Shown: piece after piece, positions 1-13,548 of the stretch
Layout of the letters: each line of letters opens with the position of its first letter
Position numbering within the stretch: the stretch's first letter is position 1
Origin: Nipponacmea schrenckii
Taxonomy: Eukaryota; Mollusca; Gastropoda; Lottiidae
Length of the DNA: 64,000 bases
Reading direction: 5' to 3'
NCBI GenBank assembly: GCA_030562195.1
Contig: CM060199.1
Location: forward strand, 33,810,338-33,874,337
The notes under the pieces: model-generated
What the model was told of the DNA's origin: nothing
Seen by the model: the letters and a program-made list of their open reading frames with translations, nothing else
Database searches by the model: none
Program-made: the position numbers and the translations under genes

Positions 1-10
1 TTACTGTCAG

Positions 11-342
11 TCTACAATACTGATCAATCTACAATACTGATCAATCTTCAATACTGATCAATCTACAATACTGATCAATCTTCAATACTGATCAATCTAC
101 AATACTGATCAATCTACAATTCTGATCTACAATACTGATCGATCTACAATACTGATCGATCTACAATATTGATCAATCTACAATACTGATCAATCTTCAA
201 TACTGATCAATCTTCAATACTGATCAATCTACAATACTGATCAATCTACAATACTGATCAATCTTCAATACTGATCAATCTACAATACAGATCAATCTTC
301 AATACTGATCAATCTACAATACTGATCAATCTTCAATACTGA
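11..342. repeat. 17-bp minisatellite
   Basis: About 19-20 head-to-tail copies of a 17-bp unit, tctacaatactgatcaa, with a recurring a/t change (tctaca versus tcttca) and one shortened unit near 120-135. The array may continue left of the window. It has no coding potential and lacks the unique spacers of a CRISPR array. It would fall inside or beyond the long intron of the kinesin gene that runs off the left edge. Confidence 0.95.
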
Positions 343-719
343 CAATATAAAGACTGTTAATATCTTAAAATTAATACAAGGAACCATAAATAAATAAATT
401 AAATCCAAAAACAAAATATCATTTATATTAAAGACTAGAGATTAAGAATTCAAGTAAATAGTGGATTAAAGAAGATAACATAAATCAGTTAGTCAATAAA
501 ACCTATCCAGGAGATCTGATATAACCTATTATAGTTATTAACCTTCTAACTTAACCTTAATCATTGTCAATTACATTGCTATGGAACAATAGTATAGACA
601 ATTCTTATGCAAAAACAGAGTGTATTTTACTTCTTGTGATTTCTGGTTATCTAGTTTATGTTTGACCATGTGACTAACCCCTAAATTTCCTTCCTCCTTT
701 CCATGGGCAGTTGGAAATA

Positions 720-855
720 GGAAAAAAGAGAAGGCTTAAGCCAGTATCCTGACAACCCCATTGCACCCTGCATGGTGTTGCCTGTCTTCATTAGCATGAA
801 GGTGCAGAAAGGTAGAACATAAAACTCCATTCATTCATTTCATTTCATTTCAAAG
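720..855 (+). repeat. SINE-like dispersed repeat, copy 1
   Basis: Shares an approximately 130-bp block with copies near 40684-40816 and 55740-55845. The common core contains catggtgttg, then cttcattag, then ggtgcagaa, then gtagaacataaaact, and ends in a tail of CATTT/CATTC pentamers. The simple 3' tail suggests a retroposed SINE, but no clear pol III boxes were found. Confidence 0.65.
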
Positions 856-1275
856 TGACCCAAAATATATCGGTGATAGTATCCCTTTCACTCCTTCCCC
901 CTTCCCCCCTCTGAAAGCAAAATGGATATCCGCCCTTGCTCCTTTCTTTATTTATTTTGACCAAGTTCTCAATAAAATTTATTATAGATAACTTAGATCT
1001 TAATCAAGGATTTTTCAACAACAAAACTAAATTTATTGAATGCACCTCAGTGCATACAAACAAAGCATTATTATCAATAATGTGATATAAATCAATAACT
1101 AAAACGAATGATGGCGCAATTAGTACTTTCAAACAGAATTATTGTTAATATTTTAGTCAGATAACATAGGATAACAATAACAATTTGTTATCTTCTTATC
1201 AGTTTCTGGAATGACAGATCTAGTTCTATTGTTAATACTGAAACTTCTTCACCTCTATATACCTTTATATAGATG

Positions 1276-1394
1276 TTGCTTTGTCCATGATGTATATTGC
1301 TTTGTCCATGATGTATATTGCCTTGTCCATGATGTATATTGCTTTGTCCATGATGTATATTGCCTTGTCCATGATGTATATTGCTTTGTCCATG
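1276..1394. repeat. 21-bp minisatellite
   Basis: Five full copies and one partial copy of a 21-bp unit built on ttgctttgtccatgatgta. The period is a multiple of three, so one frame stays open and reads as repeats of C-(F/L)-V-H-D-V-Y. This looks like a by-product of the repeat period rather than a gene: there is no supporting gene context and no homology I recognise. Confidence 0.9.
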
Positions 1395-4300
1395 TACATT
1401 ATTCCATGCTGATACCTCGCCAACATCATAATATGGTTTGTAATAAATACAATAATTAATGTGTTATTTTTATAACTTGAACTATCCTAATTCTGTCTTT
1501 GTGGCTTCAAGTTTCTAAATAATTTTAAACTAAAGGTCCATTTAGACACCACTCAATTACATTTTTTACTACTATTGATAGGCAACAGATATTGGATCAA
1601 TTGCTTCTAACTATTATTTAACAGTTCTTTTCAGTAAACTGAAGTATACTTAAATCTGCAAGGATTAGTCAATTGCTTCACCAGCTGATACATTTCAATA
1701 CTAGTATTGATTTGCAGAATTAAAATCAGACTCCAATACAAGTTAGAAAAAATGAACAGAAAGCATAAAAGACCTTTATTTGAGTTATGTTGGAATTCAT
1801 AACAGTGACTGCCCCTTAATCTGTTAACAGAATCTGACCTTGAATGGAATATGTAAAGATAAATATATCTGTGGTGTTGAAAAGACAGGAATATGAACTT
1901 AAAGATACAGAAGTGTGTTATAAGTATTAACAGGTGTTTTAAGTTAACTATCGATATAGTTTTACCTGGTTGAAAGATATATCATGGTGTTGTTATATCA
2001 CATATCTATATCTTTACAAACTTGACTAGAATTTCTATTTCTACCACACACACTAGGAAATACATTGATTTATTATATACTTAGTTGACCCACCTGCAAA
2101 TGAGCATAGATAACCCTTGTAAGAATAATGCCAAGAGGTTTGGTCAAGGATCATCTGGTATACATTTTCTTTGTTTACTAAATCTGTTATACTTGTGAAC
2201 AAGATTTGTTTCATTTATTTTTAAATCAATTGAGTTTTAAATTCAATGTTCGATTATAAGATTTTAAAGATTTTCAAGATGGGTCTTGCTGTGACCTACA
2301 GTGAAACTTGCTTGCTGAAATTGAGGTTCCTATATAATCATGATATTGGTTTCGTATATTGGCTGTAAAGTCAAGGCCATAAATTCATAATAAACAATCC
2401 TACAGGCCTTGCACATTTAAGTTGGGATTTTCAATGTGTATCCTAAAAGCCGAAAGTCAAGAATACTGTCATTGATCAGTCTACTGTTTGAAGTTTCATT
2501 GTATATACCGGTACTATATCAAGGAATTTCAACTTCTGGTAATAAAATTGGTGAATGTCCAGGAAAAACAGAGAAGATTTGAATGTTTAAAGTGAAATCA
2601 TTTCAAATTTGGAAACTGTCCAAAATGTCTTATCCACAATAAAATTGGAAAATTTCCATAAATTGTAAAGGTTTGAATTCTCTTTAATGTTAAAATTATT
2701 TTAGTCGAATATAATATGAGTTTTGTCTTTTCCAGCAATGATTGAATCCATTTTTATTTTCTTTGGAAGTCTACAAGCATTTATAAAACCCTAATGATCA
2801 ATAATAAAATTGCATCATGACACCAAAATTCATAATATAAATAAAACTTATGAAGAAAATGTTTTTTACAAAATGTTGTTTACAACAAAATAAGAACAAA
2901 ATTAAAATGAAAATTGATTTTTTTTTATTGAAATTATTCATATATCCGTGTGTAAATTTTTCTAAGAATGTCTAAGTCAAGGTAAGCCTATTGATATTGA
3001 AATATAAAAGTGATATATTGTTCATGGTTTATCTTCTCTATAGTGATCGTATTTTATTGTTTGTTTACAATATATATATTTAAGAGAGTTATGAAAACAT
3101 TATTTATCTATATTGATATCTGTATATACACAATTTCCACTAAATTTGAACAGCAGATATCCTGATAGACATTGCTTAGATTCCTTTTATAACTTAGTTT
3201 AATACTTCTTCTACCACAGTAGCATTTGAGTGCAACCTATTCCTATCTTTATAAATGTAATGTGTTCCTATCTTTATTAACAATTGAAAATGTTTTGTCA
3301 CCTTTCTTATCAATTTTTCAAATGGCACTTAACAAGTTTTGACTTCAAGTTTTTTAACTGATTTATTTTCACTTCATTGTTATTTGTAGGCATATATTAG
3401 CTAGAACTAATAAATTGTAAAATTTGATAAATCAAAGACAGAGCTATCAATCTTAATACTTAATCCTATGCATATAATGACAAAAATTGACATGATAAGA
3501 TGTTTAACTGATTATCAAAAAAATAGAAGTTGTACAGATGTCAGAAATGGCAAAGTCTTTACTAACGAAGCCTCCAGGCATAGTAACAAATTTGTACACC
3601 AAAGAATAGACAGATTTGACAATTCAAATTGATTTCATTATCACTAAAATACCAATAATCAGAAGTCTACTATCTTGATGGACAATAGTACCCTAATTAC
3701 AGTGTGGTGTAGAAAGACTATAACAGTAGCCTGATAACCTAGATAAATGATCTGTAATTGACTAAAACTTAGGGTGGGATATCCTGATTATATCTGATTA
3801 TATTAGTAAAGATAATATTACTATAAATCACATAACTCAATAACTTTTATCTGTCTTTTATCTCTCTAGCCTAACCTAATATCAGTGTTCACATTCTTTA
3901 CAATAAATACCAAATGTCATCTGAAATCTTATAGTTAAATCCCTATTTTGGAGAAAAATTTGTTTAATTCAATACCATTATGAAAGCTCCTCAATTGATA
4001 TTGAATTAATGGTGTCTCTTCTATTAAAATTACATGCAAGAAATATAACCTTCAGAGAAATAATGTCATCAACTTATTGTCTCAGATTTTAATTCTAAAA
4101 TATTGATCAATATAATACAGAACTATTCTAGACATATCAGAGGATTTTCAAAACCAAAAACAATTCAAACAACAATTTGGTATTCAAATTATCTTAATCT
4201 ATACATATAGGGAAAGCTGTAAATGCCAGTATCCAAAGCCGCAAACACAAATTAAAAGAAATCTTCTTGTGAATATTTGGTAGTTTGATTTAGGGAAATA

Positions 4301-6397
4301 AAATAATCATAATAAATTATTATCAAGCATAATGTTTCTTATAATATGTTTAGATATCTTAGTCTACATTCTATAATTAATTATCAATTATTATACAATG
4401 TTAATATCTAAACAACAACAATATTTTTTACCAACAATGTATCATCAAGTGCATTTTATGCAGAATTATCTTTTATACAAGTATGGTACCCAGGTAATAT
4501 CCTTTGTATGCACTGTTCATTTAAAGGTGGATTGTTTATTTCAAATAAACTGAATTTTTTGAAGGTCTGTTTTTAAATCAAGCTTTTATAAATAACATAA
4601 CAAATATATTTTAACTTGAATACATTTAGGATAAGAACACAGATCACCATTTGTAAAACGTAACGAAGCAATTTACGTCAAGAAAACTCTCCAATTGTCT
4701 AACTGATTGCACTGCAGAGGCCCCAAAATGCTACTTAATGTGGATAAGTATAAATATTCTCATATGCTTTACTTATAGAGAAATAAATTATAGCACAGCA
4801 TAGCATATTAAATTTTTCTATTCCTGTATTCCAGGAACATACAGAGGTATATTTATATAGAGAAATAAATTATAGCATATCAAATTTTTCTCTGGACTAA
4901 ATTATCAGTTAATGTAGCAATCTGCATGTGTTTCTATAGTAACAGCTGTTTAATAATATACAGTTTTTATTTTTATCAAATTTTATACACATGTTAAATA
5001 TAATAATAAATATAGTACATGTATAAATAATATAATATATTGAGCAAGGTATGGTTTCCTAGCTCACCTCCTAAATCAGGAAGTTTATTGACCATGTGTT
5101 AGCAAAGCAAAGTTACTGTATTATACTTTTAAATACATTTTCATTCAGATAACTGGTGATTTAGACAAATGTTTTTTTGGGGGGGGCTACAAATATAAAG
5201 TGAATAAAAATGCTGTTTTAAATTTTTGTAAATTTGAAGGTGTCACTATCAGGGCAAAATGTTTTCTGTGCCCGAGTATGAGATAGCTGAAAGGTAAAGC
5301 TTTTCAGCTCAGCATCCCTTTAAAAGAGTCCACATTCTATGGACATTCTTTATTTCATGCCATACAATATGTAGATTAAAAATTTCTGGTGATTAAACTG
5401 TCATGACCTTTAATAACACTACATTAATGGTTCCAGAAAGTTAACTCTATCATCACACAGCCTCAATGACATGACAACAATGAAATCATTCAGTACATTA
5501 CCCAACAATAAAAGACAGGCTATGTATTCTATATAAACTATAATAGAGATAATTTTCTATATTATTTTAACTATAGAAACCACATGATAGTTCATTTCCT
5601 CTTTCTAACATGATAATGTTCCACATCCCTGACTGCTAATTGCAATAAAATATATTTTTATCCTTGTTTAGTATACCAAGTACTAATGTCAACCTATTTT
5701 AGTCTTTTGTCCTTTGTGCAGTTTGGTAGGAATGGTAGGATATCAAGATAAATTTTACTTTCTGTTCTTTAGTTCTCTCAATTGATTACACATGCAACAC
5801 CTTAATTGCTTTCTGCAAACTATTCATCAAGGACTGTTGTTAAATGTGTGTTTATTTTCAATTGACAATTAAGGCATCTTTGAAATGATTATAGAATTGG
5901 AAGCACAAACAGAAAAGTCATAGAATAGTTCAAATTATGCTGTAAATGACCTTTTGTACTGAACATCTGTATATAACAGTCTACAACAAGCAATAAACTA
6001 CCGGTAAACTTGGACAATTTCATTCCACTGCATTCGCAATATTCACACAGGTGATAAAAAAAGACACATAAAAATGAAAGAATGTATACCATAATGGAAA
6101 CAGGGACCTTAAAACCTATGTCAATATTGAATATGCACTCAGTACAGCACCGAATAAAAAATGCCATACATTGTTGACTATTACACAGATCATATAGATA
6201 GTAATCAATTGTCTATCAAAGGACATTTTAGGAACCTGAGAGACTGAAGGAAAGATCATGGAGATAGGATGTTAACAATAGTTAAACTGTATTTATGACC
6301 TAAATGTGAAGGTATAAAAATAAAAGTAAATTAGCTATAGGGGTGTTTATGATTTGTGATATTATGTCTGTCTGTTATATAATCATCAATATCTCAC

Positions 6398-9300
6398 CTG
6401 TTCCTGCGAGCCATTATCAGGATATTCCACATTACAATTAGAATTGTAACAATAATCAAATGTAAATTGTTTGATTCTTTCGCGGCTATCTCCATATGGA
6501 TTATTTACATCAACCTACAATACATGAATTAAAATAATTTATATAAAGAAATCATATTATATAGTAATGGCTGAAATCATATTATTTAATAACATGTATT
6601 CACTAGTTATTAGTTTGGAAATTCCATGGAGAAATTTCAATGAGAAAAGTTTAATTTCTATCATAAAATGTATTAATACTTTGAGAAGTTCTTCCACTGA
6701 ACAATTCATTGTCTACTAATAGGCAACATATATGAAAAGAGTTTAATAAAGTCAAACACAGAACTGAATTAAATTTATTGCAATAGATTTGTTTTTTAAG
6801 AATGATTGATGAATCGATTGTATTAGGATACATATAAAATTGAAATTTAAACAAGTTCGTGACTTTTCAGACAAAGAAATATAATATGACTTCTAATATC
6901 TAATTTGAACACTGACAAGGCTATTTAAATTCCTTATAAGACATTTGATAGCAATTTATCAACAAGTAATTACATAATCAACTAATTACTTATCTTTAAT
7001 TACTTAACATCTTTAATTATCAAAGGTAAAAAGTTCAAAATATAAAACACATGTCTGTGCACAATATTTATAATTTTAGTATCACAGAATAGTTTTATAT
7101 ATTACCAGGTATATAACAAGATTCGTGTTTACAGATTGATTCAATTTTGGTCTGCAGTCTGGCAATTGATCAGATTATTCCAAAAGGGCCAATGAATTGA
7201 AAATTTGTTTGTTTCAAAACAAAATTTGGTTAAATTTTAGTTTGGAAGATGAAAGCGTCTCATATAAGAACATTTAGTAGGTCTTACTCGCATTAAATAA
7301 TGGTGAACCAAATTTCAATCAATGTTTTCCTATGTTTCAATGAATCAAGTCACTGCCAAATTGAAAGAATTTGGATTAATGAATGTCACAGATTAAGACA
7401 GATTAGGGAAGAATTAGAGATTAACCTTAACTAACAGGATTAGTAGATGGACTGGGTAACCTGAAATCAGATATAAACTAAGAGGGTTTATGTTTTTTCT
7501 AATCCAGATTCATATTTACACACCTGTCCCCTTCCCAAATTCGGATTTAATGCCATCAGCTATTTCACGTTCTTGGCTACAAATGTTGTCAGAAATTGCA
7601 TCTAAAAGACGTTTTCTAAGTATTTGCTTCTCAGACTAATAAAGCTCAATTCCAGCTTTATCCATTTTCAACATCAACTTTGACTTTACAATTGGACAAA
7701 AAAGGTACCATGGAAGTTCAGATATTTCAAGGTCAGTATTAAATTCAAGTGCTGTCAGGGCACAAAAGGATCTTACCACTAGGATATCCTAGTGAAAAAA
7801 CCATTTTGAGAAAATGAGGACATGATTTTAATTCTAAATGGTTTAGATAAATAGCTGAAATGAAGCTCTATCATCTAGTAAAGCAAATATTTAGTTATTC
7901 TTTGAAAATGTTTTTGGGCCAAAAATCAATATTAATGACTTCAATGTCAAACTGTAGGGCAGAAGTGACATTTTAATAGACCTCAAGTCCAGATTTCTCA
8001 GTTTAAGTTCATTTATATGGTAATTTATAATCAGTATAAATTTAATACCAGATGTAGCCAGCCCACCTTCCTACTTCCTAATGAATGATAAGAAATCAGA
8101 CCAGCTGAGAGAGGTCTTTGTGAAATTTGATCCAGACATAAAATAAACTCTTCAGTAGCAGAGGTAAAAAAACTTATGGCACCTTCTATTTTTGATGTGC
8201 TTTCATTCCTTTTCACTGCACACTAATTGAAAATACCTTGATATTGCTATCTGCACCTCATTAAACTGATATATTGGTAACACCAAGCTAATTATATATT
8301 TCAAGCTTATAGAATCTGATTTCATACATATAAGTGTAATCTCTGTAGGCCTAATTATGTAGTACATACTAAAAATTCTAAAGGATTCTTCTGGAGACTG
8401 ACTGACCATTTAGCGTATCATTACTCTAAAGTCCATGGTTCACCATTAACAGGAATGGATTTGGGTATTGTGTATATGTACATCGCAAAGTTCTTTCAGA
8501 AATTTTACTTTGAATTTATATAAAAATGAGTCGCTATTTTAACATTTAATTGTGAATAATTCTGGACATTCATGGATTTGAAAGTATGATTGGTTAAACG
8601 AAATGGCAAATCTGTCCCTTTGAAGATGTTAACAAAAATTACCTTTAGATTTGTAAGACCTATAACATCATTATTTACATCTACAATATTGACACCACCT
8701 TTCTCTTTCTCACTGGAAAATATAAATAAAGATCATATAGTATGATATATATTATATCAATAGTAATAACTAGATATCTAGAAATACCTGAATATAAACT
8801 TGTATAACAATTATTTCATATGAACAAATTATCATAAACTTATATTACTGATATTGAGAATAACATAGAAGGTCTCAAAACTGTCATTTAGGAATTATTG
8901 CACTTATGCTGTTAATTGTGCTTGAAATTGAAGAAAAGGAGCCAAATGGCCTGTTTGATCTGTTTATAAGAAACTTCTGTGACAAGGCAATTTGTATTAC
9001 ATGAATTGTGAAATTGAGACAATTCTCAATGAAAACACAAACCAATATACAAACTTAATGATATTTGCTATGTTTTAGAAGATGATCTTCCATAGAAGCA
9101 CTGACCTAGGACATATTTAATAATTCGAAAAATATGAAATATATATAATGTGTGAGACAGGGAATGTCATTGTTGGAAAATTTTGCAATAAATATGATCA
9201 AAATGAATTATTAGTCATCAAATCTTTATGTCATTTACATATAATATTATTCATCTACCATTTACCCAGTACCTACAAAATCAATACTTATTTAAATAGA

Positions 9301-9971
9301 ATAATATTAAACATTCATTCAATTTGTCCTAAATATGATCAAATTATGAATAAATATTTATCACTACAATTTATGACAAATTGCCTTAAGTAATGATGAT
9401 AAATAGATGACATGACATGTTCTATGTCAATGTTTATTATATTGTTTGCCTACAGATCTACTTTTAAAATATAGGCTATTTGTTGAATAGTTAAGGCCCC
9501 AATTAGAATTTGGGATATGATATTTTGATGAAATGCCTAAAAAAAAAGTTCTATTCATTCAAATCATGGATCTTTCCCCTTCCATCAAAGATATTAAGAT
9601 TTTAATTGCCATCAGGCTAGCTACATTTCACATTTGGCATGACATATCAGATTTTGCTGGTTACACAAAGGGATTCTTAGATGGAATGTCTGTCTATGGT
9701 ACCAGACTGTTTCTTATCATTCCACAAGAGTTCAGTAAATTTAATCATAAAATTATATTAACATTCACATTTCCTTAAAATAAATGCAAAAACATGGCAC
9801 CAACATTCTCAAAGAGTTATTTCTGATAACAAGTTTGAATGCAGGCCACGGTGTTTATACAATAAACACTGCCAGGATAAATGGAATGGTCTATAAACTA
9901 TTCCAAACTTTTGTAACTTACCGGTTTGATAATGGCCTAACGCGAACTGCAACTTTGATATTATTAGCCAT
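6398..9971 (-). CDS. Kinesin-3 motor protein, N-terminal exons (STARD9/KIF16-like), partial
   Basis: Three exons read from right to left: 9971-9922 (50 nt, ATG at 9971), 8712-8643 (70 nt) and 6514-6398 (117 nt). All have AG/GT borders and phases 2, 0 and 0, giving the first 79 residues. It opens with MANNIKVAVRVRPLSNRE, the first beta strand of kinesin motor domains, followed by a GDSRERIKQFTFDYCY segment and a GSQEQ end that precedes the missing P-loop exon. The N-terminus with NLKVD, GDSRE and FDYCY resembles STARD9 (KIF16A) more than KIF16B, from remembered family features. STARD9 in vertebrates is a large centrosomal/spindle kinesin with a C-terminal START domain; none of that part is in the window. 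The Trp usual after FDYCY is Asn here. None of these exons is long enough to stand out as an ORF. Confidence is high for a kinesin, moderate for the subfamily. Confidence 0.8.
6515..8642 (-). other. Kinesin intron 2
   Basis: This 2.1-kb AT-rich interval sits between the second and third kinesin exons. It has GTAATT at its 5' end (minus strand) and TTGTAG at its 3' end. I see no further exon or mobile element in it. Confidence 0.7.
8713..9921 (-). other. Kinesin intron 1
   Basis: This interval of about 1.2 kb runs between a strong GTAAGT donor next to 9922 and a TTCCAG acceptor next to 8712 on the minus strand. Open frames on the plus strand here are AT-rich chance frames without recognisable similarity. 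Confidence 0.7.
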
Positions 9972-10992
9972 AATAGATCTTGAACAATATTAACCATAAT
10001 CCACCGAAAAACCGTTAAATAAATCCATAATTGTGAGTTATAAATGTTATGTTAGTGGTATCCATGTCTAACTAGACTGTAATTCACTGAGTAGTGTATA
10101 CACGTTTACCGTTAATAGAAGAGTCTACTATAAAATAGGGTATATGGACGATCAAAGCGTCTCTTACAGTATGTATTAGTGTTTAATAACAGCTGATACA
10201 TGGATATGTGCACAGTCGAAATCTGTTCAAGTATCAGGAAGCGATATAAATAAAAAATTCACAGTGTAAATGTCATGCCTTGACAACGGATGTGAAAAAT
10301 AAAGAATGTTAATTAGAAACAGTTAATTAAAACAATCTCTGTTACACAGTTCTAATCTAGCTGATTATAGGCTACTGTTGAATTACAATCAAAGTCTGCA
10401 TTTTCTCACAGTTTGATTTGTATTAAATAAATGATATAGTTAAATAGATTAATTAGTGGGATTATCTTGTTTAATTTTGTACTACAGCAACATAAAATAC
10501 AGGGAAGGCCTATATAATATTTAGCATGCTAAAAATGTTTATGTATAGTACTCTGAAAGGCAAATGGGCACAAATGATATAAAGCTCAAATATTCATTTT
10601 ATCAATGCTTAGGTCGCATTTTCCAAAGTATTCTTCTTTAAATATTGTCATTGATGGTATGTCAGAGTAATGTATTTTTTACATATTGAATTTTCTAGAC
10701 TGGTAAGTCAATGTAACAAGGCTACTTTCCTGCACAATAGAGATTAGGTAGCACAGGATAAATAGAAGAGAAGTAACTTGTAATTATAGATTTACAATGA
10801 TCATTAAGTCCAGCGTAAAATTTTTATCTAACTATAAGTCATCTGGGTTAACACTATCTTTCACAAATCACTTTACAAGAAATAATCTCAGGATTAGAAA
10901 CAAAAATTGTAAATAAACCAGGTGTAAAATGTGCTATTGTTTACTTAAAGAGACTCCAAAGAACCTTACTCTTCATTTGAAGCCGTTTTGAG
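9972..10992. other. Intergenic, presumed 5' flank of the kinesin gene
   Basis: About 1 kb between the kinesin ATG and the edge of the satellite array. It should hold the kinesin 5' UTR and promoter, but no TATA box, initiator or CpG-dense island could be singled out by eye. Confidence 0.5.
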
Positions 10993-12748
10993 ACCCTAGG
11001 ATTAACGCTTGCAGATAGAATTTGTATTTCAAAGCCAATTAGGGTTAGCTCAGAAAGGGGCTATAGCTGGTTCCAAGACATGGTTTCCGCAAATCAAACG
11101 AAAGAGCACATCGTTGCGCATCGTCTCAACACTAATTTGTGTACAAAACTTTGAATAAGGGGGCTTCAATGGGACAAAGACAATTATTACCCTTCTCGCT
11201 AGCGGCTCTGAATGGATTAATATGTAGTCAAAGCCAATAAGGGTTAGTTACGCAGAGCCTCATCCAATGTTGATAAAATATTTCTGTATGATAAAATAGA
11301 GAAAAAAGATAGTGTTCGAGTTATGAAAAAAATAAATTTGAAAAAAGCTTCAAATGGGATTCGAACCCGGCTTCTCCAAGTTGCCGAACAAGCGCCAAAA
11401 CGGATTGGCCACGGAGACCTAGGGTTACCACTTAGGGTCAGCTGAGGTTAACCCAAATTAATTCCTAGGATTAACCGTTGCAGGTAGAATTTGTATTTCA
11501 AAGCCAATTAGGGTTAGCTCACAAAGGGTCTATGGCTGGTTCCAACATATGGTTTCCGCATATCAAACGAAAGAGCACATCGTTGCGCATCGTCTCAACA
11601 CGAATTTGTGTACAAAACTTTCAATTAGGGGGCTTCAATGGGCCAAAAACAATTATTACCCTTCTCGCTAGCGGCTCCGAATGGATTAATATGTAGTCAA
11701 AGCCAATTAGGGTTAGCTACGCACAGCCTCATCCAGTGTTGATAAAATATTTCTGTATGATTAAATGGAGAAAAAAGATAGTATTCGACTTATAAAAAAT
11801 TTGAAAAAAGCTTCCAACTGGGATTCGATTCGATCTCCAAGTTGCCGAGCAAGCGCCAAAACCGCTAGGCCACGAAGACTTAGAGTTACGACTTAGGGTA
11901 AGCTGGGGTTAACCCTAACCCTATAGGATTAACGCTTGCACGTAGAATTTGTATTTCAAAGCCAATTAGGGTTAGCTCAGAAAAGGGCTATAGCTGGTTC
12001 CAAGATATGGTTTCCGCATATCAAACGAAAGAGCACATCGTTGCGCATCGTCTCAACACGAATTTGTGTACAAAACTTTCAATTAGGGGGCTTCAATGGG
12101 CCAAAAACAATTATTACCCTTCTCGCTAACGTCTCCGAATGGGTTAATATGTAGTCAAAGCCACTTAGGGTTAGCTACGCACAGCCTCATCCAGTGTTGA
12201 TAAAATATTTCTGTATGATAAAATAGAGAAAAAAGATAGTGTTCGACTTATAAAAAATAAATTTGAAAAAAGCTTCAACTGGGATTCGAACTCTGGATCA
12301 GCAAGCGCCAAAACCGCAAGGCCACGGACACCTAGGCTTACGACTTAGGGTTAGCTAGGGTTAACCCTAACCCTAGGATTAACGCTTGCAGGTAGAATTT
12401 GTATTTCAAAGCCAATTAGGGTTAGCTCAGAAATTGGCTATAGCTGGTTCCAAGATATGGTTTCCGCATATCAAACGAAAGAGCACATCGTTGCGCATCG
12501 TCTCATTACGAATTTGTGTACAAAACTTTCAATTAGGGGGCTGCAATGAGCCAAAAACAATTATTACCCTTCTCGCTAGCGTCTCCGAATGGGTTTACTA
12601 GGTAGTCAAAGCCAATTAGGGTTAGCTACGCACAGCCTCATCAAGTGTTGATAAGATATTTGTGTATGATAAAATAGAGAAAAAAGATAGTGTTCGACTT
12701 ATAAAAAAATAAATTTGAAAAAAGCTTCAACTGGGATTCGAACTCGGG

Positions 12749-13110
12749 AGATATATCTTAGTCCGTGGTAGATTACCTCCCCTTTCTTAGATTCATTTCT
12801 TTTCTCCTTATTTCTGATGTAACCACTATCTATAGAGTACCTTTCCTCGTCATTATCTTCAACATGCTTTAAGGCTATGTCCCTTTTCTCCCTTTTTTCC
12901 ATTAAACTTTACAGTTTCACAAGTAAAAAACATTTATTATAATTGATATTCCATTGATATAAATGTTCCTGTGGGAACCAGTAGTATTTTGTTTTACATT
13001 TCAGATTATAAAGATTATAGATGATTACTTGAACTTTTCATTCCATTTTTTTTTTGCACAACTGCACATACAATGTCTGTGCTTTCGTAGCATTGCTTAA
13101 CCGCAATGTT
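12749..13110. other. Break in the satellite array
   Basis: The unit starting at 12372 stops at about 12749, inside the tRNA-like core just after the B box. About 300 bp of unrelated AT-rich sequence follow, then a diverged version of the linker (tgctttcgtagcattgctt) that leads into the next unit near 13125. No terminal repeats or target duplication are visible, so it may be an old insertion, a deletion junction or the seam between two sub-arrays. Confidence 0.6.
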
Positions 13111-13475
13111 TCAACCTACAATCCCTAGGATTAACACTTGCAGGTAGAATTTTAATTTCAAAGCCAATTAGGGTTAGCTCAGAAAGGGGCTATAGCTGGT
13201 TCCAAGATATGGTTTCCGCATATCAAACGAAAGAGCACATCGTTGCGCATCGTCTCAACACGAATTTGTGTACAAAACTTTCAATTAGGGGGCTTCAATG
13301 GGCCAAAAACAATTATTACCCTTCTCGCTAGCGGCTCCGAATGGATTAATATGTAGTCAAAGCCAATTAGGGTTAGCTACGCACAGCCTCATCCAGTGTT
13401 GATAAAATATTTCTGTATGATAAAATAGAGAAAAAAGATAGTGTTCGACTTATAAAAAAAATAAATTTGAAAAAA

Positions 13476-13548
13476 GCTTCAACTGGGATTCGAACTCGGC
13501 ATCTCCAAGTTGCCGAGCAAGCGCCAAAACCGATAGGCCACGGAGACC
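13476..13548 (-). repeat. Representative tRNA-like core of one satellite unit
   Basis: One of about 20 equivalent cores. Read on the minus strand it starts GGTCTCCGTGGCC. The A-box match TGGCCTATCGG is at 13540-13530 and the B-box match AGTTCGAATCC at 13496-13486, spaced as in a tRNA. The acceptor arms do not pair and the T stem is poor, so this is a tRNA-derived pol III promoter relic rather than a functional tRNA gene. Confidence 0.7.

Larger units (their letters stand above)
343..6397. other. Non-coding stretch, probably kinesin intron
   Basis: No exon with matching splice sites and conserved protein could be found on either strand. If the kinesin gene on the minus strand continues leftward, this is its third intron, longer than 6 kb; no P-loop codons (GQTGSGKT-like) were found in it by eye. 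It holds a 21-bp minisatellite (1276-1394), one dispersed SINE-like copy (about 720-855) and a poly-G tract near 5178-5186. Confidence 0.6.

Noticed and set aside
11..342. CRISPR-like array
   Set aside because: Direct tandem 17-mers without spacers in a eukaryotic genome; a minisatellite.
1211..1459. Open frame of 82 codons with a CFVHDVY repeat
   Set aside because: It arises from the 21-bp minisatellite period and lacks gene context.
13476..13548. Functional tRNA genes in the satellite units
   Set aside because: A and B boxes are good but acceptor arms do not pair and the T stem is poor. A relic or SINE head fits better.
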